Source: Acidobacteriota bacterium (GTDB lineage Bacteria > Acidobacteriota > Terriglobia > UBA7540). From it: 8,927 nucleotides of DNA. Each line of letters starts with the position of its first letter. The first letter of the stretch is position 1. The notes below the pieces were generated by a model, which saw nothing but the letters and a program-made list of their open reading frames with translations, did no database searches and was not told the origin of the DNA. Positions 1 through 8,660 of the stretch are shown here, piece after piece. The position numbers and the translations under genes were made by a program. Location of the stretch: positions 1-8,927 of the forward strand of contig JAKAWN010000290.1 of the NCBI GenBank assembly GCA_021827245.1, written 5' to 3'.

Positions 1-2564
1 ACCATCCGAACATCTGTGTGATTCATGAAATCCGCGAGCATGAGGGCCAGCCCTTCATCGCCATGGAACTGCTGGAAGGGCAAACGCTGAAGCATCGCAT
101 CGAAGGCAGCCCCATCAAGATTGGCGTGGTGCTCGATCTGGCCATTGAGATTGCCGATGCGCTGGATGCCGCACATCAGAAGGGCATCATCCATCGTGAC
201 ATTAAGCCGGCCAACATATTTGTCACCAGCCGCGGCCAGGCGAAGATTCTCGACTTCGGCCTGGCGAAACTGGCCGCAGTGGTGCCCGCTCAGGAATCGC
301 CCACGGAATTGCCCACGGCCACGTTTGACCGCGAGCATCTGACCAGCCCGGGCGCGACGGTGGGCACGGTGGCTTATATGAGCCCGGAGCAGGCTCGTGG
401 CGAGCCGCTCGACGCCCGCACGGATCTCTTCAGTTTCGGTGCGGTGCTCTATGAGATGGCTACGGGCCGCCAAGCTTTTTCTGGCGAAACCACGGCGGTG
501 ATCTTCTCGCAAATTCTGAAGGAAGAGCCCGTCTCGGCGCGAGTCCTGAATCCTGAATTACCTTTAAAGCTTGAAGAGATCATCACTGAATGCCTGGAAA
601 AAGATCCTGACCTTCGCTGCCAGTCGGCGGCAGAAATTCGCGCCGATCTCAAGCGCCTGAAGCGCGACACGGGCTCCGGACGCTCGGCAACTGTAGCGGC
701 GGGCTTTAGCCCGGCAGGTGGATCTGTAGCGGCGGTGTCTCCACCGCCGACCGGTTCCCAAACAGGAGAAGCCGCCGGTGAGGACACCGGCGCTACAATG
801 GGCGAACGCCGTTCGCCCCTGCAATCATCCGACCATGCCAGTTCTGATTCGCAGATGGTTGCTGCGTTGGTCAAGCGCCACAAGAAAGCTTTCATCGGCG
901 GGCTGGGAGCAATTGTTGTCGTCGCCTTGGCTCTCATCTACTGGCTGATGCCGCCACTGCCGCCGCCCAGCGTGTCCGACTACGTTGAACTCACTCATGA
1001 CGGGCTCAACAAGAGTCTTATAGGAACCGATGGCTCACGGCTGTACCTGGACGAGCATGAGCCGGGGCTGACACTTCCCATAGCTCAGGTATCGGTCAGC
1101 GGCGGCACCGTGGCAGATGTTCCCGATGCCTCACCGACAATGAATCCGCTGAGTGTCTCGCCAGACGGCTCAAGGCTACTCGTCGAGGACATGCCGGGTG
1201 CCTCTGCGTCTGAAGGACCTCTGTGGGCCTTGCCGGTCCTCGGAGGCTCGGCGTCTCGGCTGGCGGGTAAGGCCGGCCACGCCGGGGCATGGTCCCCCGA
1301 CGGGAAGGAACTGGTTTACGCGAATGGCAAGGACCTTTATCTTGCCGATGCCGATGGAACGAACTCCCACAAGCTCACTTCGCTGCCGGGCCGTCTATCC
1401 GCGCCTGCATGGTCGCCGGACGGAAAGGAGATTCGATTTACTGCCGCTGGCGCGAAGGGAAACACCCGTTCAATCTGGCAGGTTTTGGCTGATGGGACAA
1501 ATCTCCATCAAATTCTTCCCGGCTGGCACGCGAAATCGTTCACTTGTTGCGGCAAATGGACGCCTGACGGCAAGTATTTCGTCTTCCAGTCGCAGGGTCA
1601 GATCTGGGCCATGCGCGAGACGGGAAGCTTTCTGCACAAGGTCAGCTACGCGCCAGTGGAGTTGACTTCAGGAGCCATTACATATTTCGACCCCCTTCCA
1701 GGCAGGGACGGCAAGAAGCTTTATGCCGTGGCCGGATTTCGACGGGGAGAACTTGAGCGGTATGACAGAAAAACCAAAACCTTTGAGCCGTATCTTGGCG
1801 GCATATCGGCGAGCTACGTCAACTTTTCGAAGGATGGGAAATGGGTGGCTTATGTTTCTTTTCCAGACGGGAATCTCTGGCGGAGCAAGGTGGGTGGGAG
1901 TGACAAGCTCCAGATCACCTCTTCGTCGCTTTATGTCTTCCAGCCTCGCTGGTCGCCGGACGGGAAGCAGATTGTCTTTTACGCAGGGCAGCGAAGCAAG
2001 GGCGTGCGAATTTACCTGGTCCCGTCCGATGGAGGCGCGCCTCAGGAATTGACGCCCAATTTCCCAGGCCCGCAAGTCGATCCCGGGTGGTCGCCGGATG
2101 GCAAATCGGTGGTGTTTGGAGGCCTCCCGGAAGGCAAATCAGCGATCTATATTGTGGATCTCAAAACCCGCCGGGTCTCCGTGCTACCGGGTTCGCAGGG
2201 ATTGTTCTCCCCGCGCTGGTCACCCGATGGGCGGTATATCGCCGCCCAACCTCAGGGCGGCCGGAGCTTGGTGCTCTTCGATTTCAAGACTCGGAAGTGG
2301 TCGCTGCTGACCAAGGAATTCGCCCCTTGGCCATGCTGGTCGCACGACAGCCGGTATGTTTACTTCTTGAACTCCTATCAGGGAGCAGTGGAGCGGGTTG
2401 GGATCCGCGACCGAAAGGTGGAACAGGTGGCCAGCCTGAAAGGGTTCCACATGACAGGCGTTTTCGGCGGCCTCTGGATGGCCCTTACGCCGGACGATTC
2501 GCCGCTGCTCCTGAAAGACACCGGCACGCAGGATATCGTCAGCATGAAGTGGCACGAGCCGTAA
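1..2564 (+). CDS. Receptor-like Ser/Thr protein kinase with C-terminal PD40/TolB-like propeller (5' end outside window)
   Basis: Transmembrane Hanks-type kinase that should phosphorylate Ser/Thr on cytosolic partners. The frame is open to the window edge and reads HPNICVIHE from base 3, so the real start, P-loop and catalytic Lys lie upstream. Visible kinase motifs are the catalytic loop HRDIKPANI (192-218, an RD kinase), DFG (252-260) and an activation loop ending in SPEQ in place of APEQ (about 381-392). The kinase fold ends near 660. A low-complexity linker (about 661-880) contains REP-like palindromes (see 691-819). One membrane helix lies at about 891-950, preceded by the basic KRHKK. 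The remainder carries about nine PD40-type blades of WSPDGK form, probably outside the cytoplasm. Kinase-TM-propeller fusions are frequent in Acidobacteria; ligand and substrate are unknown. The kinase call is firm and the sensor role is inferred. Confidence 0.93.
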   Translation, partial: HPNICVIHEIREHEGQPFIAMELLEGQTLKHRIEGSPIKIGVVLDLAIEIADALDAAHQKGIIHRDIKPANIFVTSRGQAKILDFGLAKLAAVVPAQESPTELPTATFDREHLTSPGATVGTVAYMSPEQARGEPLDARTDLFSFGAVLYEMATGRQAFSGETTAVIFSQILKEEPVSARVLNPELPLKLEEIITECLEKDPDLRCQSAAEIRADLKRLKRDTGSGRSATVAAGFSPAGGSVAAVSPPPTGSQTGEAAGEDTGATMGERRSPLQSSDHASSDSQMVAALVKRHKKAFIGGLGAIVVVALALIYWLMPPLPPPSVSDYVELTHDGLNKSLIGTDGSRLYLDEHEPGLTLPIAQVSVSGGTVADVPDASPTMNPLSVSPDGSRLLVEDMPGASASEGPLWALPVLGGSASRLAGKAGHAGAWSPDGKELVYANGKDLYLADADGTNSHKLTSLPGRLSAPAWSPDGKEIRFTAAGAKGNTRSIWQVLADGTNLHQILPGWHAKSFTCCGKWTPDGKYFVFQSQGQIWAMRETGSFLHKVSYAPVELTSGAITYFDPLPGRDGKKLYAVAGFRRGELERYDRKTKTFEPYLGGISASYVNFSKDGKWVAYVSFPDGNLWRSKVGGSDKLQITSSSLYVFQPRWSPDGKQIVFYAGQRSKGVRIYLVPSDGGAPQELTPNFPGPQVDPGWSPDGKSVVFGGLPEGKSAIYIVDLKTRRVSVLPGSQGLFSPRWSPDGRYIAAQPQGGRSLVLFDFKTRKWSLLTKEFAPWPCWSHDSRYVYFLNSYQGAVERVGIRDRKVEQVASLKGFHMTGVFGGLWMALTPDDSPLLLKDTGTQDIVSMKWHEP
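691..819. repeat. Cluster of REP-like palindromes inside the kinase reading frame
   Basis: Two direct copies start with TGTAGCGGCGG (692 and 725, exactly 33 bases or 11 codons apart). A third, inverted copy ends in CGCTACA (797). Each carries a hairpin: CGGGCT/AGCCCG (700-713, 2-nt loop), GGCGGTG/CACCGCC (731-748, 4-nt loop) and GCCGGTG/CACCGGC (774-791, 4-nt loop). A fourth perfect hairpin, GGGCGAAC-GCC-GTTCGCCC, occupies 800-818. All are read through in the kinase frame, giving [21 protein letters not shown] and [14 protein letters not shown] in the linker before the membrane helix. The same head sequence recurs between genes at 5571 and, inverted, at 5643. The structure is read directly from the sequence; a mobile or REP origin is inferred. 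Confidence 0.8.
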
Positions 2565-2743
2565 CCATGCCTGCGAATGCTTCCTCAAGCGACCGCCCTG
2601 GCCTCCGCTGCATCTAACCAACCTTTTGACCGGCCGTGAGTTTGCCTGCAGTTTTTCTTTTGCATTTCTCAGCCGGGCCGGGGGTGTATAAAGCCGGAAA
2701 ACCTTGTTATACTTGCTGCCATTCTTCGTCGAGGTCTGTGCAA
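2565..2743. other. Intergenic gap between kinase and secreted propeller gene
   Basis: I find no convincing hairpin followed by a T-run after the kinase stop, so no intrinsic terminator can be called. The frame of the next gene is open upstream to a GTG at 2636. That stretch lacks a ribosome binding site and would put 36 residues in front of a clean signal peptide, so I treat it as untranslated leader. A promoter-like sequence lies at 2705-2713. Confidence 0.6.
2705..2713 (+). promoter_or_regulatory. Candidate extended -10 promoter for the secreted propeller gene
   Basis: TGTTATACT matches the extended -10 form TGnTATAAT with one mismatch in the hexamer, and lies about 30 bases before the ATG. 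No good -35 hexamer sits 16-18 bases upstream, as expected of extended -10 promoters but also of chance matches. A second AT-rich core, TATAAA (2687-2692), is a weaker alternative. Confidence 0.4.
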
Positions 2744-4261
<1,518 letters not shown>

Positions 4262-4368
4262 CGCGCCGCGCTTCCGGCCTCGATGGCGTCCAGCAGGATG
4301 CTTTGGCAGTTTGCGGTGCATGTCATGAGCTTCCGGCGTGCGACGGCAGATAGCCGCGCGTTCGGCTT

Positions 4369-4397
4369 TTGCCGTGCACGGGAATAAGGCGTAAAAT
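4369..4397 (+). promoter_or_regulatory. Candidate sigma-70-type promoter for the zinc finger-phosphatase gene
   Basis: TTGCCG (4369-4374) and TAAAAT (4392-4397) are separated by exactly 17 bases. They match TTGACA at 4 of 6 positions and TATAAT at 5 of 6. Transcription would start near 4404, leaving a leader of about 44 bases that includes the ribosome binding site AGGAGG (4437-4442). This suggests the gene is transcribed independently of the propeller gene 186 bases upstream. Confidence 0.5.
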
Positions 4398-4447
4398 TCC
4401 AGTCAGCAAAAGCATCTTCCAGGCGTATTTCCCGATAGGAGGCGACC

Positions 4448-5503
4448 ATGGCTACAATCGCCGATCAGTTCCTTCGCAAGCAGTTGGAGGAGCGCCGGAT
4501 GAGGCTCGCGGCAGCCATTACGGAGCCTTCCGCAGACGCTGGGCTGGCCCGCCTTTTGCAGCAGGTGGATTCGGCGCTGGGGCGCATGGATGCCGGCACT
4601 TACGGAATTTGTGAAAAGTGCTGCGAACCCATCGAGGCCGACAGGCTGCTTGCCGATCCGCTGGCATGCGTCTGCCTGGATCATTTGACAGTCCAACAGC
4701 AGCGCGCGCTCGAGAGCGACCTGGAACTTGCGGCGCAGGTGCAACGGACGCTGCTTCCTCCGAATGGCGTCCATGCCGCTGGATGGGATCTCCATTATCA
4801 CTGGCAGCCTTTCTCTCTGGTCAGCGGCGATTACTGTGATCTGATTTATTCAAAGGATGCGAAGGACGAGATCTGGTTCCTTTTGGGCGATGTCTCGGGC
4901 AAGGGAGTTGCGGCATCGATGTTAATGACGCACCTGCATGCCATCTTCCGCAGCCTGACCAGCATGGGCGCGGCGCCTGCAAGACGGATGGCGCAGCATG
5001 ATCCGCCGGCCGTCCCGCCGGGCGGAAGCACCAGCCTTTCCATCGATCAGTTGATGTTGGCGGCAAACCGCGTATTCTGTGAAAGCGTTATGGCGGGGCA
5101 ATTTGCCACCATGATTGCAGGCCGAGCTTCGGCATCGGGCCGGGTGGAGATTGTCAACGCCGGACATTGTCCGGTGCTGGTGGTGAGGCCGGACGGCGTG
5201 ACTGCGCTTTCTTCGACCGGCGTGCCGCTGGGAATGTTTTGCGAGGTAAGTGCCACCGTCCAAAACGTGGACCTTGCTCCCGGCGAAAGCCTCTTCCTTT
5301 ATACCGATGGCCTTTCAGAAATGTGCGACCCCGCGGGGGCACAGTTCGGCGACCAGCGCCTCGCAAGTTTCCTTGTGGAAAGGCGCACGCTTGCTCCCGG
5401 CGCGCTGGTTGATGACTGCCTGCGCCACGTCAACGAATTTGCCTCAGGCACCCCGCCTGCGGACGACCTCACCGTGATGGTTATCCAACGGACTACGCCT
5501 TAA
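4448..5503 (+). CDS. DksA/TraR-type zinc finger fused to SpoIIE/RsbU-type PP2C phosphatase
   Basis: Cytosolic 351-residue phosphatase. RsbU/SpoIIE relatives remove phosphate from Ser/Thr of anti-anti-sigma proteins in partner switching; the substrate here is unknown. The start is set by AGGAGG (4437-4442) five bases before the ATG. Residues 1-80 resemble DksA/TraR family proteins: a helical part, then DAGTYGICEKC (C55, C58) and a second pair C76-x2-H79, where the usual last Cys is His. Residues about 82-103 form a helix (LELAAQVQRTLLP) typical of the RsbU junction. The PP2C domain follows, with SGDYCD (D128), GDVSGKG (D148), NAGH (237-240), YTDGLSE (D287) and ADDLT (D339/D340). All expected metal-binding Asp positions are present, so it should be active. 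There is no membrane segment, PAS or GAF domain; the zinc finger may replace the usual input domain. No anti-sigma or STAS gene is adjacent. Confidence 0.92.
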   Translation: MATIADQFLRKQLEERRMRLAAAITEPSADAGLARLLQQVDSALGRMDAGTYGICEKCCEPIEADRLLADPLACVCLDHLTVQQQRALESDLELAAQVQRTLLPPNGVHAAGWDLHYHWQPFSLVSGDYCDLIYSKDAKDEIWFLLGDVSGKGVAASMLMTHLHAIFRSLTSMGAAPARRMAQHDPPAVPPGGSTSLSIDQLMLAANRVFCESVMAGQFATMIAGRASASGRVEIVNAGHCPVLVVRPDGVTALSSTGVPLGMFCEVSATVQNVDLAPGESLFLYTDGLSEMCDPAGAQFGDQRLASFLVERRTLAPGALVDDCLRHVNEFASGTPPADDLTVMVIQRTTP

Positions 5504-5811
5504 GTGATGTAGCTCCGGATTTCCTGCTTTCGGAACCGTGGCAGGTTGCTGAAGAACGCTTCTGAGAACGTGTAGCGGCGGGTTCATCCCGCCATAAGCC
5601 GAAACGTCTCAGCACAGATTGGCGGCATAGAGCCGCCGCTACAGCCTTTTTCAGCAACCTGCCGGGGGGACAGCCGTGTCCATCGGAAACAGAGCGGACT
5701 TCGAACAGCAGGAAGTCTGCACCAGTTGCGAGATCATCCAATCCTGCCGGGACGGGAGAAGAAAGGGCGCAGCGCCGAGGGCCGAAAGGGGCTCATCAGA
5801 ATCGCGAATTC
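5504..5811. other. Intergenic gap between convergent genes
   Basis: Both flanking genes end here. The gap holds the nested inverted repeat at 5540-5663. Near its right end a small dyad GGCGCAGCGCC (5766-5776) is followed on the minus strand by CTTTCTTCT, which might terminate the phosphodiesterase transcript, although the stem is only about 4-5 bp and the T-tract is broken. A plus frame from GTG at 5676 with a Cys cluster is not supported as a gene. I see no other feature. Confidence 0.6.
5540..5663. repeat. REP/BIME-like nested inverted repeat between convergent genes
   Basis: The outer arms GGCAGGTTGCTGAA (5540-5553) and TTCAGCAACCTGCC (5650-5663) are perfect 14-base inverted repeats, extendable to 17 with one mismatch. 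Inside, TGTAGCGGCGG (5571-5581) is perfectly inverted as CCGCCGCTACA (5633-5643). Each inner unit also folds on itself: GGCGGG-TTCAT-CCCGCC (5577-5593) and GGCGGC-ATAGA-GCCGCC (5621-5637). The layout, two head-to-head hairpin units inside a longer inverted repeat and no reading frame of note, is that of a REP doublet or small non-autonomous element. It may act as a bidirectional terminator or mRNA 3'-end stabiliser, which is inference. Confidence 0.85.
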
Positions 5812-7860
5812 CTACCGTTCGGCTTCGGCCGTGGTCTGGGGTGAAAGCGTCCAAGCCTTGCCGTCGAATTTGTCAGGTGGTTTTACGCTGAAGAGTTTGA
5901 GAACGGTGGGCGCAACGTCCATGATGCTGGGGTCGGAGGAATCGAGCTTGCGATTGATGAAGAGGGTGGCCTGAGTGTCTTTGGGGTCAGAAGAGCAATG
6001 ATCTCCGCTCCAATTCTTCATATTTGGAACCACGATGTGGCCGGTGGGGATGCCGCCTAGCGAGGTCTGCCAGGAGGTGCGGTAGCCGGGGTAGAAATCG
6101 AGTTGCAGGTCGGGAGCTTCTTTGGCATAGGCGCCGTGATCGATCTGACTACCCAGGTAAACATCTTCGAGAACCGGCTTGTGGGTTCTCGGATCACGGT
6201 AAGCGAGCAGTTTGCTGCGGATTTCCTCTTCCAATTGATGTGCCTGCTCGCCGGGCTCGACAATGCCGTAACGTTCGCGCCCGTAAATGTTCAGGTAAAT
6301 CTGCCCCAAGCCGAGCGAATAAGCCACAGTTTTACTCCAGTCAACATTCGGGAAAAAGCTGCTCTGGCGATAGAGCGTGTCGAGATCGTACCGCTTGGCT
6401 TCGGCGGTGGGTTGCTTAAGCACCATGAATCCATTCTTGACCAGCCAGGTGTTGGTGTTGAAACCGTAGTTGAACGCATGGAAGCCATGGTCGGAAACGA
6501 TGATCAACGTTCCGCCGGGCTTCATCCTCTTTTCGACTTCGCCGACGATCCTGTCCGCTTTCTCATAGGTCTCGAGGATGGCGTCGCCGTATTCCTTGGC
6601 TTCCACCGGATTGTACGTCGGGCTTTGGGGGTCGGTTAATCGCCAGAACATGTGCGAGACGCTGTCCGTGCTGGTAAAGATGGCGACCATCAGGCTGGGA
6701 GGATAGTTCTGGAGCTGGCTGAGCACAAGTTTGCGCTCGTCATTCATAGTGCGGAACGTGTCTTGCAGGAACAGACCGTCGCTGATTCGATCTTCGTTCA
6801 GCGCCCAGGTGTCATGCCACCAGCCCAGCGTTTTGAAATAGCCCCACTTGTCCGCCAGATGTTTGGTCCAATTGGCAGGATAAGAAACCGGCAGGATGGG
6901 GTCTTTCGGATCGATATTCATCGGGCCCATATAGATGCGCAGGGCGGGAGAAGTTTCAAGAACATAAAAACGGCTGATGGCCTTGACAGTAATGAAGGGA
7001 TTAACCGGGAAGTTCTCGACAAACCAATTGCTCCAGTGGTGGTTGGCGACGGTTTCCGACTGGCCATCAAGGCGAATGGTGACCGAGTTGTGATCCGGGG
7101 TGAGCTGAAAGCTTACCGGTATGTTAATCCGACTGTAGGTGCTCTTCGTGGGATTGATCGGGCCCGATATCTCAGCCTTGGCGTCGGAGCCGTCAAGCTC
7201 CAGCCTCACCAGTTTTCCGCCGAACTCGGTGTTGCCGGCTTGCTCCGGCGGCAGGTCGGACGCGAAATAGAAGAACGTGCCCCAGGTTCCGCGAATGTCT
7301 GGGACGCCCAGGCCGGCCAAAAGATGGCCTCCCGGAACTGGCGAGGGCGGGAATTCCAGCGGCATGCGCAGCACCGTAGTCTTATATCCGGCGTCCGCAA
7401 CCGCCTCATAGAAAGGAGTGCCGTGCCGCTCGTTGGTGACCTTGGCGGGCCTGATGGGGATCAGGCCGAAAAGGAACTCAGGTTTCTTGTGGGCCACGAG
7501 AGCGATTCTGGGAAGATAGGTCCGGGGATTGCGGGCGAGGAAATCGTAAATTCCCGTTCCGCCTGGATTCAAGCCGGTTGCAAACGAGGCCCACGCCACC
7601 GGCGATTCAGGAGGATTTGTTGTGTTCAGTTTCATGAATGTTCCCGTCTGCGCCAGATGCTCAAAGTTCGGCAGCTTGCCTTCCTGCATCCACCTGGCCG
7701 CAAGGACCGGCGACATGCCGTCGAATCCCAGGACGACAACTTGCTTGGTTACAGGACGAGTAGCGGTTCGTTCGCAGGCGGGAATGATAAGCGCGAGAGC
7801 GATCAGCGCCAGCGCCAGAATGGAACTTGCAACAACGTATTTTCTCTTCCTAGGGGCCAA
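5812..7860 (-). CDS. Exported phosphodiesterase/nucleotide pyrophosphatase of the alkaline phosphatase superfamily
   Basis: A 682-residue metal-dependent phosphoester hydrolase of the type I phosphodiesterase/NPP group; the substrate cannot be read from sequence. Metal and catalytic motifs are GFDGM (D47), ESPVAWASFATG (S86 at the nucleophile position), STDSVSH (D399, H403), SDHGF (D457, H458) and SGDH (H621), with IMDVAPTVL (647-655) near the end. A long, partly beta-rich insert spans about 190-390. The N-terminus has RKRK, a hydrophobic stretch and IIPAC (25-29), a plausible lipobox, so a periplasmic or outer-surface lipoprotein is likely. The start is a TTG at 7860. No in-frame ATG or GTG exists upstream before the stop at residue -4, and the TTG lacks a well-spaced ribosome binding site (GGAG at 7881-7878 is 17 bases away). 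An ATG at 7864 is out of frame because of a CCCC run (see findings). The gene is convergent with the phosphatase gene. Confidence 0.9.
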   Translation of the reverse strand: MAPRKRKYVVASSILALALIALALIIPACERTATRPVTKQVVVLGFDGMSPVLAARWMQEGKLPNFEHLAQTGTFMKLNTTNPPESPVAWASFATGLNPGGTGIYDFLARNPRTYLPRIALVAHKKPEFLFGLIPIRPAKVTNERHGTPFYEAVADAGYKTTVLRMPLEFPPSPVPGGHLLAGLGVPDIRGTWGTFFYFASDLPPEQAGNTEFGGKLVRLELDGSDAKAEISGPINPTKSTYSRINIPVSFQLTPDHNSVTIRLDGQSETVANHHWSNWFVENFPVNPFITVKAISRFYVLETSPALRIYMGPMNIDPKDPILPVSYPANWTKHLADKWGYFKTLGWWHDTWALNEDRISDGLFLQDTFRTMNDERKLVLSQLQNYPPSLMVAIFTSTDSVSHMFWRLTDPQSPTYNPVEAKEYGDAILETYEKADRIVGEVEKRMKPGGTLIIVSDHGFHAFNYGFNTNTWLVKNGFMVLKQPTAEAKRYDLDTLYRQSSFFPNVDWSKTVAYSLGLGQIYLNIYGRERYGIVEPGEQAHQLEEEIRSKLLAYRDPRTHKPVLEDVYLGSQIDHGAYAKEAPDLQLDFYPGYRTSWQTSLGGIPTGHIVVPNMKNWSGDHCSSDPKDTQATLFINRKLDSSDPSIMDVAPTVLKLFSVKPPDKFDGKAWTLSPQTTAEAER

Positions 7861-7929
7861 ACATGCATTCTAATATGCTCCGCCGTTACGCGTCGAGACA
7901 AATTCATGGTTCTGATTGCATACCAGAAG

Positions 7930-7951
7930 GCTTTGGGCTGGCCAAAGGCCT
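7930..7951 (-). terminator. Imperfect stem-loop just after the HExxH gene
   Basis: On the minus strand GGCCTTTGG pairs with CCAAAGCC with one bulged base and a loop of about five bases, beginning within a few bases of the stop codon at 7956. No T-run follows, so it is a weak terminator candidate and would not necessarily separate the two minus-strand genes. It is the only dyad I see in this 95-bp gap. Confidence 0.25.
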
Positions 7952-7955
7952 TCGT

Positions 7956-8648
7956 CTATTCCAGACGGGAGAAGGAGCGGTCGATGGTGAAAGACATGGT
8001 GGCAATAGCGTCCGCTGTATAAGCTGCCAACGCTTCGCGATAGAAGCCCAGGCTGCGTTCGCGAATGGAAGTTTCAGGCTCCTTCGGAGAAACCAGGTGG
8101 TTCGTTTCATGGAGGACAATGCTTAGCAACCGCAGTCTGAACTGCTTGGCGTGGAATTCATTCAAACGGCTACCATCCAGAAATTTGGCGTCAAGGGCCG
8201 TGTCGCTCAAAGGCAGCGCTTGCCAGGTGAGCACCTGCTCGTAAGCGATGTCCATTTCTCCGGCGTGCTCGCCGCCGAAAGCGTCGTGAGGCATGGCAAA
8301 GGGAGCCTCGCGGACGGCCACGTGGCGATGCCCGAGGCACCCGCACACGTTGGTGCGATGAAGCTGGATGATCACCAGTTGAGGAGCCCGGAAGAGGATT
8401 TCGTCATACTTTTCGCGGCACGGCCCCGGAACTCCGAGCCAGTCCTGTTCCACCGCCCGGGCCAACTCCGCTGCACGGCTGTCATCGCGCATGGCGTGCG
8501 CAATCACGTAGAGCGGCCGGGAACGATCGCCAAGGGGCGCCAGCCGGTACCGGCGACCGCTCAGCCATTCGCGCCATCGGACGCTTCTTGGCCGGGCATG
8601 CAGGTAATTTTGGATGGCAGTTCGCAAACTGGATTTTTCAGGACACAT
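7956..8648 (-). CDS. Unrecognised protein with HExxH motif, possible zinc metallopeptidase
   Basis: A 230-residue protein that I cannot place in a named family. The start is chosen at the ATG at 8648 because GGAGG (8660-8656) precedes it by seven bases; an ATG at 8705 in the same frame has no such site and would add 19 residues. Residues 173-187 (LLSIVLHETNHLVSP) form a helix-like HExxH (H180, E181, H184), the zinc site of zincin peptidases. Glu at 205 in FYREALAAY, 21 residues after H184, could be the third ligand as in gluzincins. A Cys/His-dense patch VCGCLGHRH (101-109) and further His residues lie before it. No signal peptide or membrane segment is seen, so it is probably cytosolic. Amino-acid composition is rich in Arg and His, but the HExxH helix and the ribosome binding site favour a real gene over the opposite-strand frame. 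The next gene follows 95 bases downstream on the same strand. Peptidase activity is inference. Confidence 0.65.
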   Translation of the reverse strand: MCPEKSSLRTAIQNYLHARPRSVRWREWLSGRRYRLAPLGDRSRPLYVIAHAMRDDSRAAELARAVEQDWLGVPGPCREKYDEILFRAPQLVIIQLHRTNVCGCLGHRHVAVREAPFAMPHDAFGGEHAGEMDIAYEQVLTWQALPLSDTALDAKFLDGSRLNEFHAKQFRLRLLSIVLHETNHLVSPKEPETSIRERSLGFYREALAAYTADAIATMSFTIDRSFSRLE

Positions 8649-8655
8649 CGCGACG

Positions 8656-8660
8656 CCTCC
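8656..8660 (-). promoter_or_regulatory. Ribosome binding site deciding the start of the HExxH gene
   Basis: GGAGG on the minus strand stands seven bases before the ATG at 8648-8646. It is the strongest Shine-Dalgarno match on that strand near this gene and supports the shorter start over the ATG at 8705. Confidence 0.7.

Noticed and set aside
449..937. Minus-strand frame of 162 codons opposite the kinase
   Set aside because: It is opposite the kinase C-lobe and linker in GC-rich sequence, and its length is explained by codon bias on the coding strand.
1291..2236. Recurring TGGTCGCCGGACGG-type DNA, considered as a repeat array or CRISPR
   Set aside because: Spacing is irregular and every copy encodes the WSPDGK motif of a PD40 blade, so the repetition is at the protein level.
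2636..2743. GTG at 2636 as the start of the secreted propeller gene
   Set aside because: It would place 36 residues before a normal signal peptide and has no ribosome binding site, whereas the ATG at 2744 has GAGG nine bases upstream.
5676..5891. Plus-strand GTG frame with a CTSCEIIQSC cysteine cluster after a G-run
   Set aside because: The start has only a poor G-rich site, the frame overlaps the end of the phosphodiesterase, and the remainder is Arg-rich shadow-like sequence. The Cys cluster alone is not enough.
6652..8022. Long plus-strand frame of 456 codons
   Set aside because: It is antisense to the phosphodiesterase, whose conserved catalytic motifs prove the minus strand is coding. 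The plus frame has no recognisable domain and no plausible ribosome binding site.
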